From contig DATLUO010000092.1 of assembly GCA_035533075.1 (NCBI GenBank), forward strand, positions 1 through 53,425: a stretch of DNA of 53,425 nt, given 5' to 3'. The notes beneath the pieces were generated by a model. That model saw nothing but the letters and a program-made list of their open reading frames with translations. It had not been told where the DNA came from and did not search any database. The position numbers were made by a program, and so were the translations under genes. The DNA comes from Pirellulales bacterium (GTDB lineage Bacteria > Planctomycetota > Planctomycetia > Pirellulales > JAICIG01). Below, in pieces: positions 8,148-17,076 of this stretch; the first letter of the stretch is position 1; every line of letters starts with the position of its first letter.

Positions 8148-10190
8148 ATGCGAGCGCTGGTTGTGTCTTTCTTGGTACTTTTCGCGGCGACGACGGCGAG
8201 CTCCGCCGAAAAGCCGGCGTCGCCCGTCGGCAAGCAGATCGAAGACTTCAAGCTGCAAGACTATCTTGGCACGGGGCACCGGCTCGCCGACTTGAAAGAC
8301 AAGCAGGCGGTCGTCGTCGCGTTCCTCGGCACCGAATGCCCGCTCTGCCTGCATTATGGTCCACGATTGGCGGAGCTGGCCAAGGAATACGAACCCAAGG
8401 GCGTGGCGTTTGTCGGCATCGACTCGAATCAGCAAGACTCGCTCGAAGAGATCGCCCATTACGTCCGCGTCCACAAGATCGACTTCACACTGTTGAAAGA
8501 CCCCGGCAATGCCGTGGCCGACCAGTTCGGCGCGGTGCGTACGCCGGAGGTTTTTCTGCTCGACGGCCAGCGGACCGTGCGTTATTGGGGCCGCATCGAC
8601 GACCAGTTCGGCGTCGGCTATGCCCGGCCTGCGCCCGAGCATCGCGAGCTGGCCGAGGCGATCGACGCCGTGCTGGCGGGAAAAGAAGTCGCCAGCCCCG
8701 TCACGAAGGCGGTCGGCTGTCACGTTGGCCGCGTCCGCCGAAAGCCGCCCACCGGCGACATCACCTACGCCAAGCACGTCGCGCCGATTCTCAACGCCCA
8801 CTGCGTGCGCTGCCATCGTCAGGGCGAGATCGGCCCCTTCACGCTCACCAAGTATGAAGACGTCGTCGGCTGGACCGAAACGATCCGCGAAGTGATCGCC
8901 GAGCGGCGCATGCCTCCCTGGCACGCCAATCCCCAATTCGGCCATTTTCGCAATGACGCCAGTTTGTCGGAAGCCGACCAGAAGCTGATCTTCCAATGGC
9001 TCGATAACGGCGCTCCCGAAGGCGATCCGGCCGACCTGCCTCCGCCGCCGGAGTTTGTCGAAGGCTGGCGGATTCCGCGGCCCGATCTCGTGCTGTCGAT
9101 GCCCAAGCCGTTTACCGTGCCGGCCAAAGGCGTGGTGCAATATCAGCATTTCGTGACCGACGCGAGCTTTGACGAAGACAAGTGGGTCCGGGCGGCGGAA
9201 GTGCGGCCGGGCAACCGGGCCGTGGTCCATCATTTGGTGTTGTATTTTGTTCCACCGGGAACCGAGAAGATGCGTGGTGAGGCGGTGATTTTCAATTCGC
9301 TGGCCGGCTACGCGCCGGGCATGCCCGCCACGGTCTTGCCGCCCGGCCTCGCCAAGCGAGTTCCCAAAGGCTCGAAGCTCATCATCCAATGCCACTATAC
9401 GCCCAATGGCAGCGAGCAGACCGACCAGAGCACGGCGGGTATCGTGTTCGCCGACCCGGCCACCGTCAAGCAGCAGTTGAACACGGAAATGTGCCTGAAC
9501 TTCAAGCTGAACATCCCGCCGGGCGAAAAGAACTACCGGGCCGAGGCCGAGCATCGCTTCGACCAGGACACCTACCTCTATTCGCTGTTGCCGCACATGC
9601 ACCTGCGCGGCAAGTCGTTCCGCTTCGAAGCCCGTTACCCTGACGGCCGCAACGAAACGCTCGTCGATGTTCCGCGTTACGACTTCAACTGGCAGAACTC
9701 ATACGTGCTGGCCGAGCGGAAGCGGATGCCCGAAGGGACGGTGATGCACGGCACGGCGATCTTCGACAACTCGGCCGACAATCTGACGAACCCCGACCCG
9801 ACGGCCACCGTGCGGTGGGGCGATCAGACCTGGGAAGAGATGATGGTCGGCACGTTCGAAACCACCCGTGCCGACCAGGATCTTTCGCTCGGCACGCCTA
9901 CGGCGAAGCGACTCGATAGCGGCGACTACGAAGTGAGTTTCGCCTATCGCCCGAATGTGGAAGCCCGCGAGGTCTATCTGGCCGGCGAGTTCAATGAGTG
10001 GCAGCCGACCGGCCATAAGATGGACGGCCCCGACGCCGAAGGTCGCTACACGACCACGCTCGTCCTCAAGCCCGGCATGCACGAGTACAAGTACGTCATC
10101 GACGGCAGCCGCTGGCGCGCCGATCCGGGCAACCCGAACCAGAACGGCCTATACCACAACAGCGTGCTGCGGCTGGGCGAGGGGCGATAG
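8148..10190 (+). CDS. Secreted four-part redoxin / haem-binding / copper monooxygenase-like / CBM48 fusion
   Basis: A 680-residue exported redox protein. A signal peptide covers residues 1-20. Residues 25-185 form a thioredoxin-like redoxin domain with a CPLC motif (C64, C67). A CVRCH haem-binding motif (219-223) follows in a planctomycete cytochrome-type segment (MPPWHANP near 256). Residues 310-585 resemble copper type II ascorbate-dependent monooxygenases, with VVHHLVLYF (H361, H362), QCHY (H416) and PHMHLRG (H483, H485) as probable copper ligands. Residues 592-675 form a CBM48/AMPK-beta glycogen-binding-like domain (VYLAGEFNEWQPTGHKM ... HEYKYVIDG). The substrate is unknown. Redoxin-cytochrome-monooxygenase fusions occur in planctomycetes; the CBM48 end is the unusual part. 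Confidence 0.85.
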   Translation: MRALVVSFLVLFAATTASSAEKPASPVGKQIEDFKLQDYLGTGHRLADLKDKQAVVVAFLGTECPLCLHYGPRLAELAKEYEPKGVAFVGIDSNQQDSLEEIAHYVRVHKIDFTLLKDPGNAVADQFGAVRTPEVFLLDGQRTVRYWGRIDDQFGVGYARPAPEHRELAEAIDAVLAGKEVASPVTKAVGCHVGRVRRKPPTGDITYAKHVAPILNAHCVRCHRQGEIGPFTLTKYEDVVGWTETIREVIAERRMPPWHANPQFGHFRNDASLSEADQKLIFQWLDNGAPEGDPADLPPPPEFVEGWRIPRPDLVLSMPKPFTVPAKGVVQYQHFVTDASFDEDKWVRAAEVRPGNRAVVHHLVLYFVPPGTEKMRGEAVIFNSLAGYAPGMPATVLPPGLAKRVPKGSKLIIQCHYTPNGSEQTDQSTAGIVFADPATVKQQLNTEMCLNFKLNIPPGEKNYRAEAEHRFDQDTYLYSLLPHMHLRGKSFRFEARYPDGRNETLVDVPRYDFNWQNSYVLAERKRMPEGTVMHGTAIFDNSADNLTNPDPTATVRWGDQTWEEMMVGTFETTRADQDLSLGTPTAKRLDSGDYEVSFAYRPNVEAREVYLAGEFNEWQPTGHKMDGPDAEGRYTTTLVLKPGMHEYKYVIDGSRWRADPGNPNQNGLYHNSVLRLGEGR

Positions 10191-10232
10191 GGCCGCGCAG
10201 CGAGGATGCCAACGGCCCGCAGCCAAACAAAG

Positions 10233-10265
10233 GCGGCGTCGGCCAGAGGCTCTGGCCGACGCCGC
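10233..10265. terminator. Strong hairpin between convergent genes
   Basis: A 15-bp perfect stem (GCGGCGTCGGCCAGA with its complement, 3-base loop) lies 43 bases after the redoxin fusion stop. Rightward it is followed by TCAAAATAA with no T run; leftward by CTTTGTTTGG. It may act as a weak bidirectional terminator or a REP-like palindrome. Confidence 0.5.
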
Positions 10266-10418
10266 TCAAAATAATCACAAAGCCAAAAAGCGACTGCCAC
10301 ATCGAAAACCGGGGCATCGCCGCGGCACAACGTTTTCGGTCGTATCGAGACGATACTCGCCGCGGCTCTGCCCCAGCCACCGAGTTCAGCCGTTACTGCA
10401 CGACTTACAGGGAAACCG

Positions 10419-12116
10419 CTACCGCCCGCCGGCGCCACCGGCACGCAGCCCGCTGCCCAAGCTCGTGCCCAACAGCTTGTTGACCCCCTCTTCGGCCTCG
10501 ATGCGATAGCGGACGCCGTTTTCGATGTTCTCCAACGTGATGCTCACGTGGTCCTTGCCGCCCTTCAGACTCTCCGCCAGCATGGCCGCCATCGGATTGC
10601 CGTTCTGCGACGAAACCAACTTCAACACCGGTGCCAACGCCAGCGTAATCCGCATCGGCGCCGGATCTTTTTCCGCGCCCTCGGCCGATTTGTCGATCAC
10701 CCGCTTGATGGTCGCCGGGCCCTCTTCGCCGACGGCGATGTAAAACGTGTCTTCGCCGAAGGCCATCACGATTCTCACCGGATCGCCCAGGGCCTGCTTC
10801 AACTGCTCGGCATTTTCGGCGTCGTCGTCGACCGGCACCGAAAGAGCATGGAAACGGTGCCCCTTGTATTTCTCGACGTTGAACTTCGGCTTCGGCAGCT
10901 CGGCGTCTTCGGCCGCCAGGGTGATAAACTCCTTGGCGATTTTCTCCAGTTCGGCGGCATCGGCCACCAGCACGCCCGCCACCAGCGTAAAGGGCTTCTC
11001 GCCCACCAGCGCGATGCCCGCGTTCAAGCGGCCTTCTTCCTCGAGCGTTTCTTCCAACACCTCGAACAGGTCGCCGGCCAGTTCCTTGGCCTTGGCCTTC
11101 TGCTCATCGTCCAGGTCGTCTTCATCATCGATTTCGGAGAAAAGCTGCGTGCGCAGTCCCTCGAGCATACTCTCGATCTGCTCCTCTTGCTCCTCGCCGT
11201 CCGCCACCGGTGTGTTCAGGTGCAGCGAGGCGATGGCATCGGGCAGCAAAAAGCCGGCCATCCGCGAGTCCTCGGCCTCTTCCGACGAGGCGGCAATCTG
11301 CTTGGCCGTGTCCGTCCCTTCCAAGGCCGTCACGGCGATGTCGAGATAGGTGCGGCTCTCCTCACGGTCGATATTCAAGCCAACGGTAATCTGGTCGACC
11401 TCGTTGATGCCCTTGACCAGCGACTCAGCCTGAGTGCGAGCGATCTTGGCTTTCAATTCGGCCTGCTCGTCGTCGCCCAGGTTTTGCTGCAAGCCGGTCT
11501 CCAGGCCCTGCTTGAGGAGGTCGGCGGCCATGTCGCGCAGGGCCTGGGGAATGCTCTGCACATGCACGCTGACGGCCAGATCGTACTGTTTCTCCAGGCC
11601 GCGAAACGGCTTGAGCGGATTGCCGGGCGCGTCTTCCAGCACGCTCTTCTGCTGTGCGATATAGGCCCATTTCCCCTTCTGCGTAATGAATAGCGTGTTG
11701 GTGCCGCGTTTGATCTTGTAGACATCGTCGCCGGCGTCGTCGGCCTCGCCGATGATGGCCGCCAGGGCGTCGAGCAATTCCTTCAGATCGGTGACGGGCA
11801 AGAACGCCAGCAGGGGAAACTGCGAGCCGTCGGGGGTCACGCTGAGCGAGGCGCCCCACGGCCGGCCCTTGTCCAGCCCGGCCAGGCCCTGGTTCTGCGT
11901 GAAGAGCATGAGCAACTGCTCCAGGCCCTTGGCCATGTCGGGATTGCCCGACAATGTTCCCAGGTATTCCAAGTCGCGTTTCAACTCGGCATAACCCGAG
12001 AACGTGGCGACGACGACGGGTTGGGGCGACGATTCATCCTCAGCCTTGGCGGCCGGCGCGTGGAAGGCCAACAGCGCCAGAGCCAGAAAGGGCAAGAGCA
12101 ACTTCTTCACGATCAT
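10419..12116 (-). CDS. Secreted protein of unknown function, acidic, ~565 residues
   Basis: The N-terminus (VKKLLLPFLALALLAFHAPAAKA) is a clear signal peptide. The mature part is acidic and helical with alternating beta segments; an E/D-rich stretch near residues 305-345 (DGEEQEEQIESMLEG, EIDDEDDLDDEQKAKAKE) looks like a coiled linker. Recurrent segments such as LAFLPVTDLKELLDAL and TLVAGVLVADAAELEKI suggest two or more related beta-alpha repeats. It ends in a Gly/Ala/Arg tail (GLRAGGAGGR). I recognise the architecture as a planctomycete secreted family without known role. It is convergent with the redoxin fusion and appears monocistronic. Confidence 0.75.
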   Translation of the reverse strand: MIVKKLLLPFLALALLAFHAPAAKAEDESSPQPVVVATFSGYAELKRDLEYLGTLSGNPDMAKGLEQLLMLFTQNQGLAGLDKGRPWGASLSVTPDGSQFPLLAFLPVTDLKELLDALAAIIGEADDAGDDVYKIKRGTNTLFITQKGKWAYIAQQKSVLEDAPGNPLKPFRGLEKQYDLAVSVHVQSIPQALRDMAADLLKQGLETGLQQNLGDDEQAELKAKIARTQAESLVKGINEVDQITVGLNIDREESRTYLDIAVTALEGTDTAKQIAASSEEAEDSRMAGFLLPDAIASLHLNTPVADGEEQEEQIESMLEGLRTQLFSEIDDEDDLDDEQKAKAKELAGDLFEVLEETLEEEGRLNAGIALVGEKPFTLVAGVLVADAAELEKIAKEFITLAAEDAELPKPKFNVEKYKGHRFHALSVPVDDDAENAEQLKQALGDPVRIVMAFGEDTFYIAVGEEGPATIKRVIDKSAEGAEKDPAPMRITLALAPVLKLVSSQNGNPMAAMLAESLKGGKDHVSITLENIENGVRYRIEAEEGVNKLLGTSLGSGLRAGGAGGR

Positions 12117-12367
12117 TCTCCTTGACAGGTCTCAACAACAGGTTTGGTTCCAGGCGACCGCGGACATCTCCAGTCCCGCCCGCGGGCTATCGAGCGCCGG
12201 GCGGGGCGATTGCGCAGTCCCTACGTTTTATGCCAAACTTGCCGGCAATACCACTGGGCACGCTCCCGCATGTGCGATTCAGACACAAAAGGCTAGGTCG
12301 GGAACCGTCGCGGCGCGTGGCCCGACGATTGCAGCACGCCAGAAAAGCGTGAGAATTGGGCAAGAGT

Positions 12368-12589
12368 TTAGCGTTCGCGGAACGTGATGCGGCCCTTCGA
12401 GAGGTCGTAGGGCGACAACTCGACGCGCACCTTGTCGCCGGGAACAATGCGAATGAAGTTTTTGCGCATTTTGCCGGCGACATGGGCGATCACGGTGTGT
12501 CCACCCTCGATGGTGACGCGGAACCGGGTGTTCGCCAAGGCTTGCGTCACCACGCCTTCGACTTCCAATGCTTCTTCTTTTTGGGCCAT
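12368..12589 (-). CDS. infA: Translation initiation factor IF-1
   Basis: Binds the A site of the 30S subunit during initiation. The 73-residue protein starts [12 protein letters not shown]; an in-frame upstream extension to 12643 is rejected because the family begins at this Met and is 72-73 residues long. The OB-fold sequence is complete ([40 protein letters not shown]). It is divergent from the condensation-thioesterase gene; no ribosomal protein genes are adjacent, so this is a stand-alone copy. Confidence 0.97.
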   Translation of the reverse strand: MAQKEEALEVEGVVTQALANTRFRVTIEGGHTVIAHVAGKMRKNFIRIVPGDKVRVELSPYDLSKGRITFRER

Positions 12590-12696
12590 ACTAATCCTGT
12601 GCGGGACGACGATCGAGCGCGGCCGCGAAAAAGCGGCCGACAAGAACTCATCAGTATTGTAATGATTCGGCGGGCTTTGGTCCAGATAGGCTTGAC

Positions 12697-15153
12697 ATGC
12701 TCAAGAACGTAACGGATGTCTTTCCCCTCACCGGCATGCAGCAGATGATGCTGGTGCGGACACTTCGCGATCCGCAATCGTCGCTCTTCGTCGAGCGGCT
12801 CAGTGCCACGATGGAAGGGCGGCTCGACCTGGCGATCATGCGGCAAGCGTGGCAGCGGGCGGCCGAACTGCACCCGGCCCTGCGGACGGCGATCGTCTGG
12901 CAGGGGCTCGACCGGCCGCTGCAAGTCGTGCGCGAACGGGTCGATTTGCCCTTGGTCGAGCACGACGTTCGCGGGCTCTCCGCGACGGAACAGGAACGCC
13001 GCCTGACCGAGCGGTCGGCCGCCGCCGCACAGCCGTTCGATCTCGGTTCCGCGCCTTTGGTGCGGCTCGACGTGTTTCGATTGGCCGACGACCGTTACCG
13101 GTTCTTCTGCCATGCCCATCATCTGCTGTTCGATGGCTGGAGCCTGGCCATTCTTGTAGGCGAGGTTTTAGAGTTCTACCGCCGCCTCGCGACCGGGCAG
13201 CCCGTGACCCTTCGCCCACCGCGGGGATTTCGCGACTACGTAGCCTGGCTGCAAAAGCAGGACGAACGCGCGGCACAGGATTTTTGGCAAAACAAGCTGG
13301 CCGGTTTTCGCGCGCCCACGCCCATCGGCTTTCGGCGGGCCACGGCGAGCAATGCAGAGCGCGGGCAGATTTCGCTCGCCGCGCGGCTTGCGCCGCCCGA
13401 TGCCGCCCAGCTCAAAGACTGGCTCCGGCAGCGGCAACTGACCCTGAGTACGCTGCTGCACGGCGCCTGGGCGATCACGCTGGCCCGGCATAGCGGCCAG
13501 CGCGAGGTGGCGTTTGGCACGACGGTGTCGGGCCGTCCGGCCGACCTGCCGGGCGTCGACGTCATGGTCGGGCCGTTCATCAACAACGTCCCCTTGCGGG
13601 TCCGCTTCGCCGGCCAGAAGGTGCTCGATTGGCTCAAGCAGGTGCAAAGCGGCCTGGGCGAGTTGACCGGCTTTCAGCACACGCCGCTGGTCGACATCGA
13701 ACGCTGGAGCGACTTGGACGGTCACGCGCGGCTGTTCGAGAGCCTGGTCGTGCTGGAGAACTACCCGCGCGCCATCGCGGCCCTGGAATCGCTGCCGGAC
13801 CTGCGCCTCAGCGATTTTCGGGGCACGGCCACGACGACCTATCCGTTGTCGCTGGTGGCGCGGCCCCAAGAGGCTTCGTTCGACCTTTGCTACGATCGCC
13901 GACGGTTCTCGCCCGATGAAGCAGAGGTCTTGCTGCGCGAGTTCGAACACCTGGTCGTGCAGCTTCCGGAGCGCGAAGACGAACTGGTGGACAGCCTTCT
14001 CGCCGGACCACCGCAGGCCGCGGGAGCGGTTTCGCCCGCTCTCTGGGACGCGACTTCGCTGGCGGAAGCCACGGCGGCGACGGCCGAGCGGGCTTCCGCC
14101 GAATACGTCGCGCCGCGCGACGCGGTCGAGCGCACGCTGGCGGCGATGTGGTGCGGCCTGACCGGCCGGGAAAAAGTGGGCGTGCGCGACAACTTCTTTG
14201 AGTTGGGCGGCGACTCGTTGATGGCCGTGCGCTTGATGGCCGAGGTCGAACGGGAGTTCGGCCGCAAGCTGCCGCTGGTATGGCTGTTTCAGGATCCGAC
14301 GATCGAGCGCCTGGCCGACGTGCTGCGTTCGGGCGACCAGCCGGCGATTTGCCTGGTGCCGATTCGGCCGCGCCGCGCCGGCTCACGGCCGCCCTTGTTC
14401 TGCGCGCACCCGGCGGGTGGCACGGTGTTTTGCTATCGCGAGCTGGCCCGGCTGCTGCCCGACGATCGGCCGGTTTACGGTTTGCAGGCCCGCGGCATCG
14501 ACGGCCGCGAGCCGCCTCGTGCCCGGTTGGAGGAGATGGCGGCCGACTACGTGGCCGAGGTCCGCAAGCTTCAGCCCGTCGGTCCCTATTGGCTGCTCGG
14601 TTGGTCGCTGGGCGGCTTGATCGCCTTCGAGATGGGCCGTCAGCTTGCCGCGCAGGGACAGCGGGCGGCGCTGGTGGCGATCATCGACGCGGGCATGATC
14701 CGGCCGGGCGACACGTTCGACGAACACGACTTCGTACCGATGCTGTTGCAGCTTTTTCCCGAAGACCTGCGGCCCACCGAAGAAGAATTCAAGAACCTCA
14801 AGGCCGACGAGCAACTCGACTTTTTCCGCGTGCGGGCCGAGCGGGCCAGGCTGGTGGCTGTGAATGACAGCCCGATCGAAGACCAGCACGTGTTCCAGGT
14901 GTTCCAGGCGAACATGAGCGCGCTTTTGGACTATCGTCCCGAGCCGTTTGCCGGCAAGCTGACGCTGTTTCGCGCCCGGCGGGATGCCACGCCGATGCAT
15001 CGCGAGCAGCTCATGGGTTGGGGGCCGTGGGCCTTGGGCGGCGTCGACGAGCACCGCATCGAGGGCGAGCACGTGAACCTGTTCCGCGAGCCCTACATCA
15101 GCCAGTTGGCCCAGGAAATTCGCATGGCGCTGGATGCGGAACCGTCACCGTAA
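12697..15153 (+). CDS. NRPS-like condensation-carrier-thioesterase protein without adenylation domain
   Basis: An 818-residue single-module protein. Residues 5-430 form a condensation domain with the active-site motif HHLLFDG (H141, H142, D146, G147). Residues 470-545 form a peptidyl/acyl carrier domain with the phosphopantetheine site [11 protein letters not shown] (S507). Residues 565-815 form a type I thioesterase with GWSLGG (nucleophile S637) and a late GEHVNLF histidine. There is no adenylation domain, so the carrier must be loaded by another protein, or the C domain joins two externally supplied substrates. No other NRPS genes are in the window. Product unknown; an amide- or ester-forming enzyme for a lipid or small metabolite is an inference. 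Confidence 0.88.
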   Translation: MLKNVTDVFPLTGMQQMMLVRTLRDPQSSLFVERLSATMEGRLDLAIMRQAWQRAAELHPALRTAIVWQGLDRPLQVVRERVDLPLVEHDVRGLSATEQERRLTERSAAAAQPFDLGSAPLVRLDVFRLADDRYRFFCHAHHLLFDGWSLAILVGEVLEFYRRLATGQPVTLRPPRGFRDYVAWLQKQDERAAQDFWQNKLAGFRAPTPIGFRRATASNAERGQISLAARLAPPDAAQLKDWLRQRQLTLSTLLHGAWAITLARHSGQREVAFGTTVSGRPADLPGVDVMVGPFINNVPLRVRFAGQKVLDWLKQVQSGLGELTGFQHTPLVDIERWSDLDGHARLFESLVVLENYPRAIAALESLPDLRLSDFRGTATTTYPLSLVARPQEASFDLCYDRRRFSPDEAEVLLREFEHLVVQLPEREDELVDSLLAGPPQAAGAVSPALWDATSLAEATAATAERASAEYVAPRDAVERTLAAMWCGLTGREKVGVRDNFFELGGDSLMAVRLMAEVEREFGRKLPLVWLFQDPTIERLADVLRSGDQPAICLVPIRPRRAGSRPPLFCAHPAGGTVFCYRELARLLPDDRPVYGLQARGIDGREPPRARLEEMAADYVAEVRKLQPVGPYWLLGWSLGGLIAFEMGRQLAAQGQRAALVAIIDAGMIRPGDTFDEHDFVPMLLQLFPEDLRPTEEEFKNLKADEQLDFFRVRAERARLVAVNDSPIEDQHVFQVFQANMSALLDYRPEPFAGKLTLFRARRDATPMHREQLMGWGPWALGGVDEHRIEGEHVNLFREPYISQLAQEIRMALDAEPSP

Positions 15154-15195
15154 CGTGGATCCCGCGCATCCACCCATCCGGCCGCGCTTCGGTCG

Positions 15196-15966
15196 CTACG
15201 CTTTCTTTTTTCTCGGTTTGCGGCCGGCGGTCTTCCTGTGTTCCGCTTTTGCCCATTTGCCGAATGCGTGAACCACGTCCTCGGTTGGTTCGTTGGGCAG
15301 CCGGGCGAGAAAGCGGTCAATGTCGTCAGGACTGAGGAATGGATACGAGAGACTCTGGGTGACTTCATGATAATCGCCCTCTCGCAGCGCGAAAAAACGC
15401 GTTATCTTGCCGTCATGCTTCCAAATTTCCGGGATTTGCAATGCCGCATAGATTCGCATGCGGCGCTTCGACGGCCGCCGCAAGTCAACTTCGATGACCA
15501 GGTCAGGCGGCGGATCGCGTTCTGCGTTGAAGTCGAAACGCCCCCGCATGGCCGGCTCGTTGGCAATGAAATAGGTTTCATCTGGTTCGAGGCCCCGACG
15601 CAATGATCGCCGCCGCCTTGTCGCGCTACCGAAGCCCTCCACGCGTATTCCTATCGACCAACTCATTTCCTCGATGAATCGTCCGATCACGTACGAAAGT
15701 TTTTCATGTCTATCCGAGGGTGACATCATCTCGAGGAAGCCTCGATCGTAGGTGTGCCGAAGGCGATGATCAGGCAATGCCTTAAGAAGGGCATCGTATT
15801 GCTCCCAAGTAACACCGCGCATGCGAGAGGGCAAAGACAGCGTTTCCGTGCGGGGATCGTAGCGCAGCCTCTCCGACCCGAATGCGGCTGCGATCCGATC
15901 GTGTGATTTACGCGGCACAAAGTAAATATCCACCCATCGCGTGCCCGCTACCGACGCGTGTCGCAT
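15196..15966 (-). CDS. Uma2 family endonuclease-like protein, copy 1
   Basis: A 256-residue member of the Uma2/DUF820 family, which has a PD-(D/E)XK nuclease fold. I start at MRHASVAGTR (ATG ending at 15966) because AAGGTG sits six bases upstream; the open frame continues to 16041. Family landmarks are LEPDETYFIAN, PPPDLVIEVDLRRPS and RIYAALQIPEIWKHDG. It is a close paralogue of the next gene upstream, with shared blocks such as RMRGVTWEQYD and LLKALPDHRLRHTYDRGFLE, so the two arose by tandem duplication. Both end in a lysine/arginine-rich tail (RKPRKKKA). The cellular role of Uma2 proteins is not established. Confidence 0.8.
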   Translation of the reverse strand: MRHASVAGTRWVDIYFVPRKSHDRIAAAFGSERLRYDPRTETLSLPSRMRGVTWEQYDALLKALPDHRLRHTYDRGFLEMMSPSDRHEKLSYVIGRFIEEMSWSIGIRVEGFGSATRRRRSLRRGLEPDETYFIANEPAMRGRFDFNAERDPPPDLVIEVDLRRPSKRRMRIYAALQIPEIWKHDGKITRFFALREGDYHEVTQSLSYPFLSPDDIDRFLARLPNEPTEDVVHAFGKWAKAEHRKTAGRKPRKKKA

Positions 15967-16059
15967 TGCTTCACCTTTTGGCAACGGCAGGAATTGGGTC
16001 GTACATCTTGGGCGTTCGGCGTCGTTTTTTAGCGATTGCAATCGGTCGACTTCCAGTCG

Positions 16060-16182
16060 TCAAAACGATCCCGAGCGTGATCGAGGAACGCCCTGGTCAA
16101 CGTTTGGAAATGCGGAGGCGATTTGAGCGTATTGGTCTGGCTCGACCATCACGATCTGAATGCGATTTGACAGAATAGCCAT
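16060..16182 (-). CDS. Possible 40-residue ORF between the Uma2 copies
   Basis: The ORF starts MAILSNRIQIVMVEPDQY, has GGGAG nine bases before its ATG, and lies 17 bases downstream of the upstream Uma2 stop. It ends well before the downstream Uma2 start. I recognise no family. It may be a small gene or the N-terminal stub of a decayed gene. Confidence 0.3.
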   Translation of the reverse strand: MAILSNRIQIVMVEPDQYAQIASAFPNVDQGVPRSRSGSF

Positions 16183-16198
16183 TTGAGACGACTCCCAC

Positions 16199-16975
16199 TT
16201 AGGGACCTTTCTTCTTCCGCGGTTTTCGGGCGACGAGTTTCCGATGTTCCGCTTTCGCCCATTTTGTGAAGGCGTGAAACACGTCATTGCTTGGTTCGCT
16301 GGCGAGCCGAGCGAGAAAGCGGTCCAGATCGGCCGGAGCGACGAACGGAAACGAGAGGCTTTGCTCGACTTCCTCGTATTTACCCTTGGCCCCAAGAGCA
16401 AAGAATCGCATCGCCTGACCGTCGTATTTCCAGACCTCCGGGACGCGGAGTGCCGCGTAAATGCGCATGCGTCGGCTCGACGGTCGTCGCAAGTCGACCT
16501 CGACGACCAGGTCCGGCGGCGGGTCGCGCCGCGGGTTGTAGTCGAACTTGCCCTGCATCGCTGATGCGTTCGCGATGTAATACGTTTCATCCGGCTCGAG
16601 GCCGCTTTCCGCGGACCTCCGCCGATAGGTTGCGGATCCGAAGGGCTCGAATAGGATACCGAGCGAAAGGGCCATCTGCTCGATGAACCCCCCAATGACT
16701 CTCTTCAGCTTGTCATGCTTCTGGGATGGCGGCATGATCTCGAGAAACCCTCGGTCGTAGGTATGCCGCAGCCTGTGATCGGGCAGCGCTTTGAGCAAGG
16801 TGTCGTACTGCTCCCATGTCACTCCCCGCATGCGCGAGGGCAGGGCGAGGGTTTCCGTATCGGGGTCGTAGCGCAGCCTCTCGGCGCCAAATTCGGATGC
16901 TATTCTCTCGCCTGACTTGGGCGGCACGTCGAACAGTTTCATCCAACCCGTGGGGGAGTTCGCTTTTCGCAACAT
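16199..16975 (-). CDS. Uma2 family endonuclease-like protein, copy 2
   Basis: A 258-residue paralogue of the gene at 15196. The start at MLRKANSPTG is favoured by GAGGTG about ten bases upstream, over a Met six codons earlier. It shows the same landmarks: LEPDETYYIAN, PPPDLVVEVDLRRPS, RIYAALRVPEVWKYDG, and a basic RKPRKKKGP end. The acidic PDLVVEVD and DE pairs fit a PD-(D/E)XK active site, although the usual third Lys is not obvious. First of a short leftward cluster with the tiny ORF and copy 1. Such duplicated Uma2 genes are typical of planctomycetes and cyanobacteria; function unknown. Confidence 0.8.
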   Translation of the reverse strand: MLRKANSPTGWMKLFDVPPKSGERIASEFGAERLRYDPDTETLALPSRMRGVTWEQYDTLLKALPDHRLRHTYDRGFLEIMPPSQKHDKLKRVIGGFIEQMALSLGILFEPFGSATYRRRSAESGLEPDETYYIANASAMQGKFDYNPRRDPPPDLVVEVDLRRPSSRRMRIYAALRVPEVWKYDGQAMRFFALGAKGKYEEVEQSLSFPFVAPADLDRFLARLASEPSNDVFHAFTKWAKAEHRKLVARKPRKKKGP

Positions 16976-17076
16976 CAAGCACCTCGCGGCCATCGCAAAA
17001 TGGCTTCTCGCTGTTCATTGGTAAGCACCCGAAACGGTCGAACATGGTGCTTAAGAATCAACTCGAATTGTCCCGA

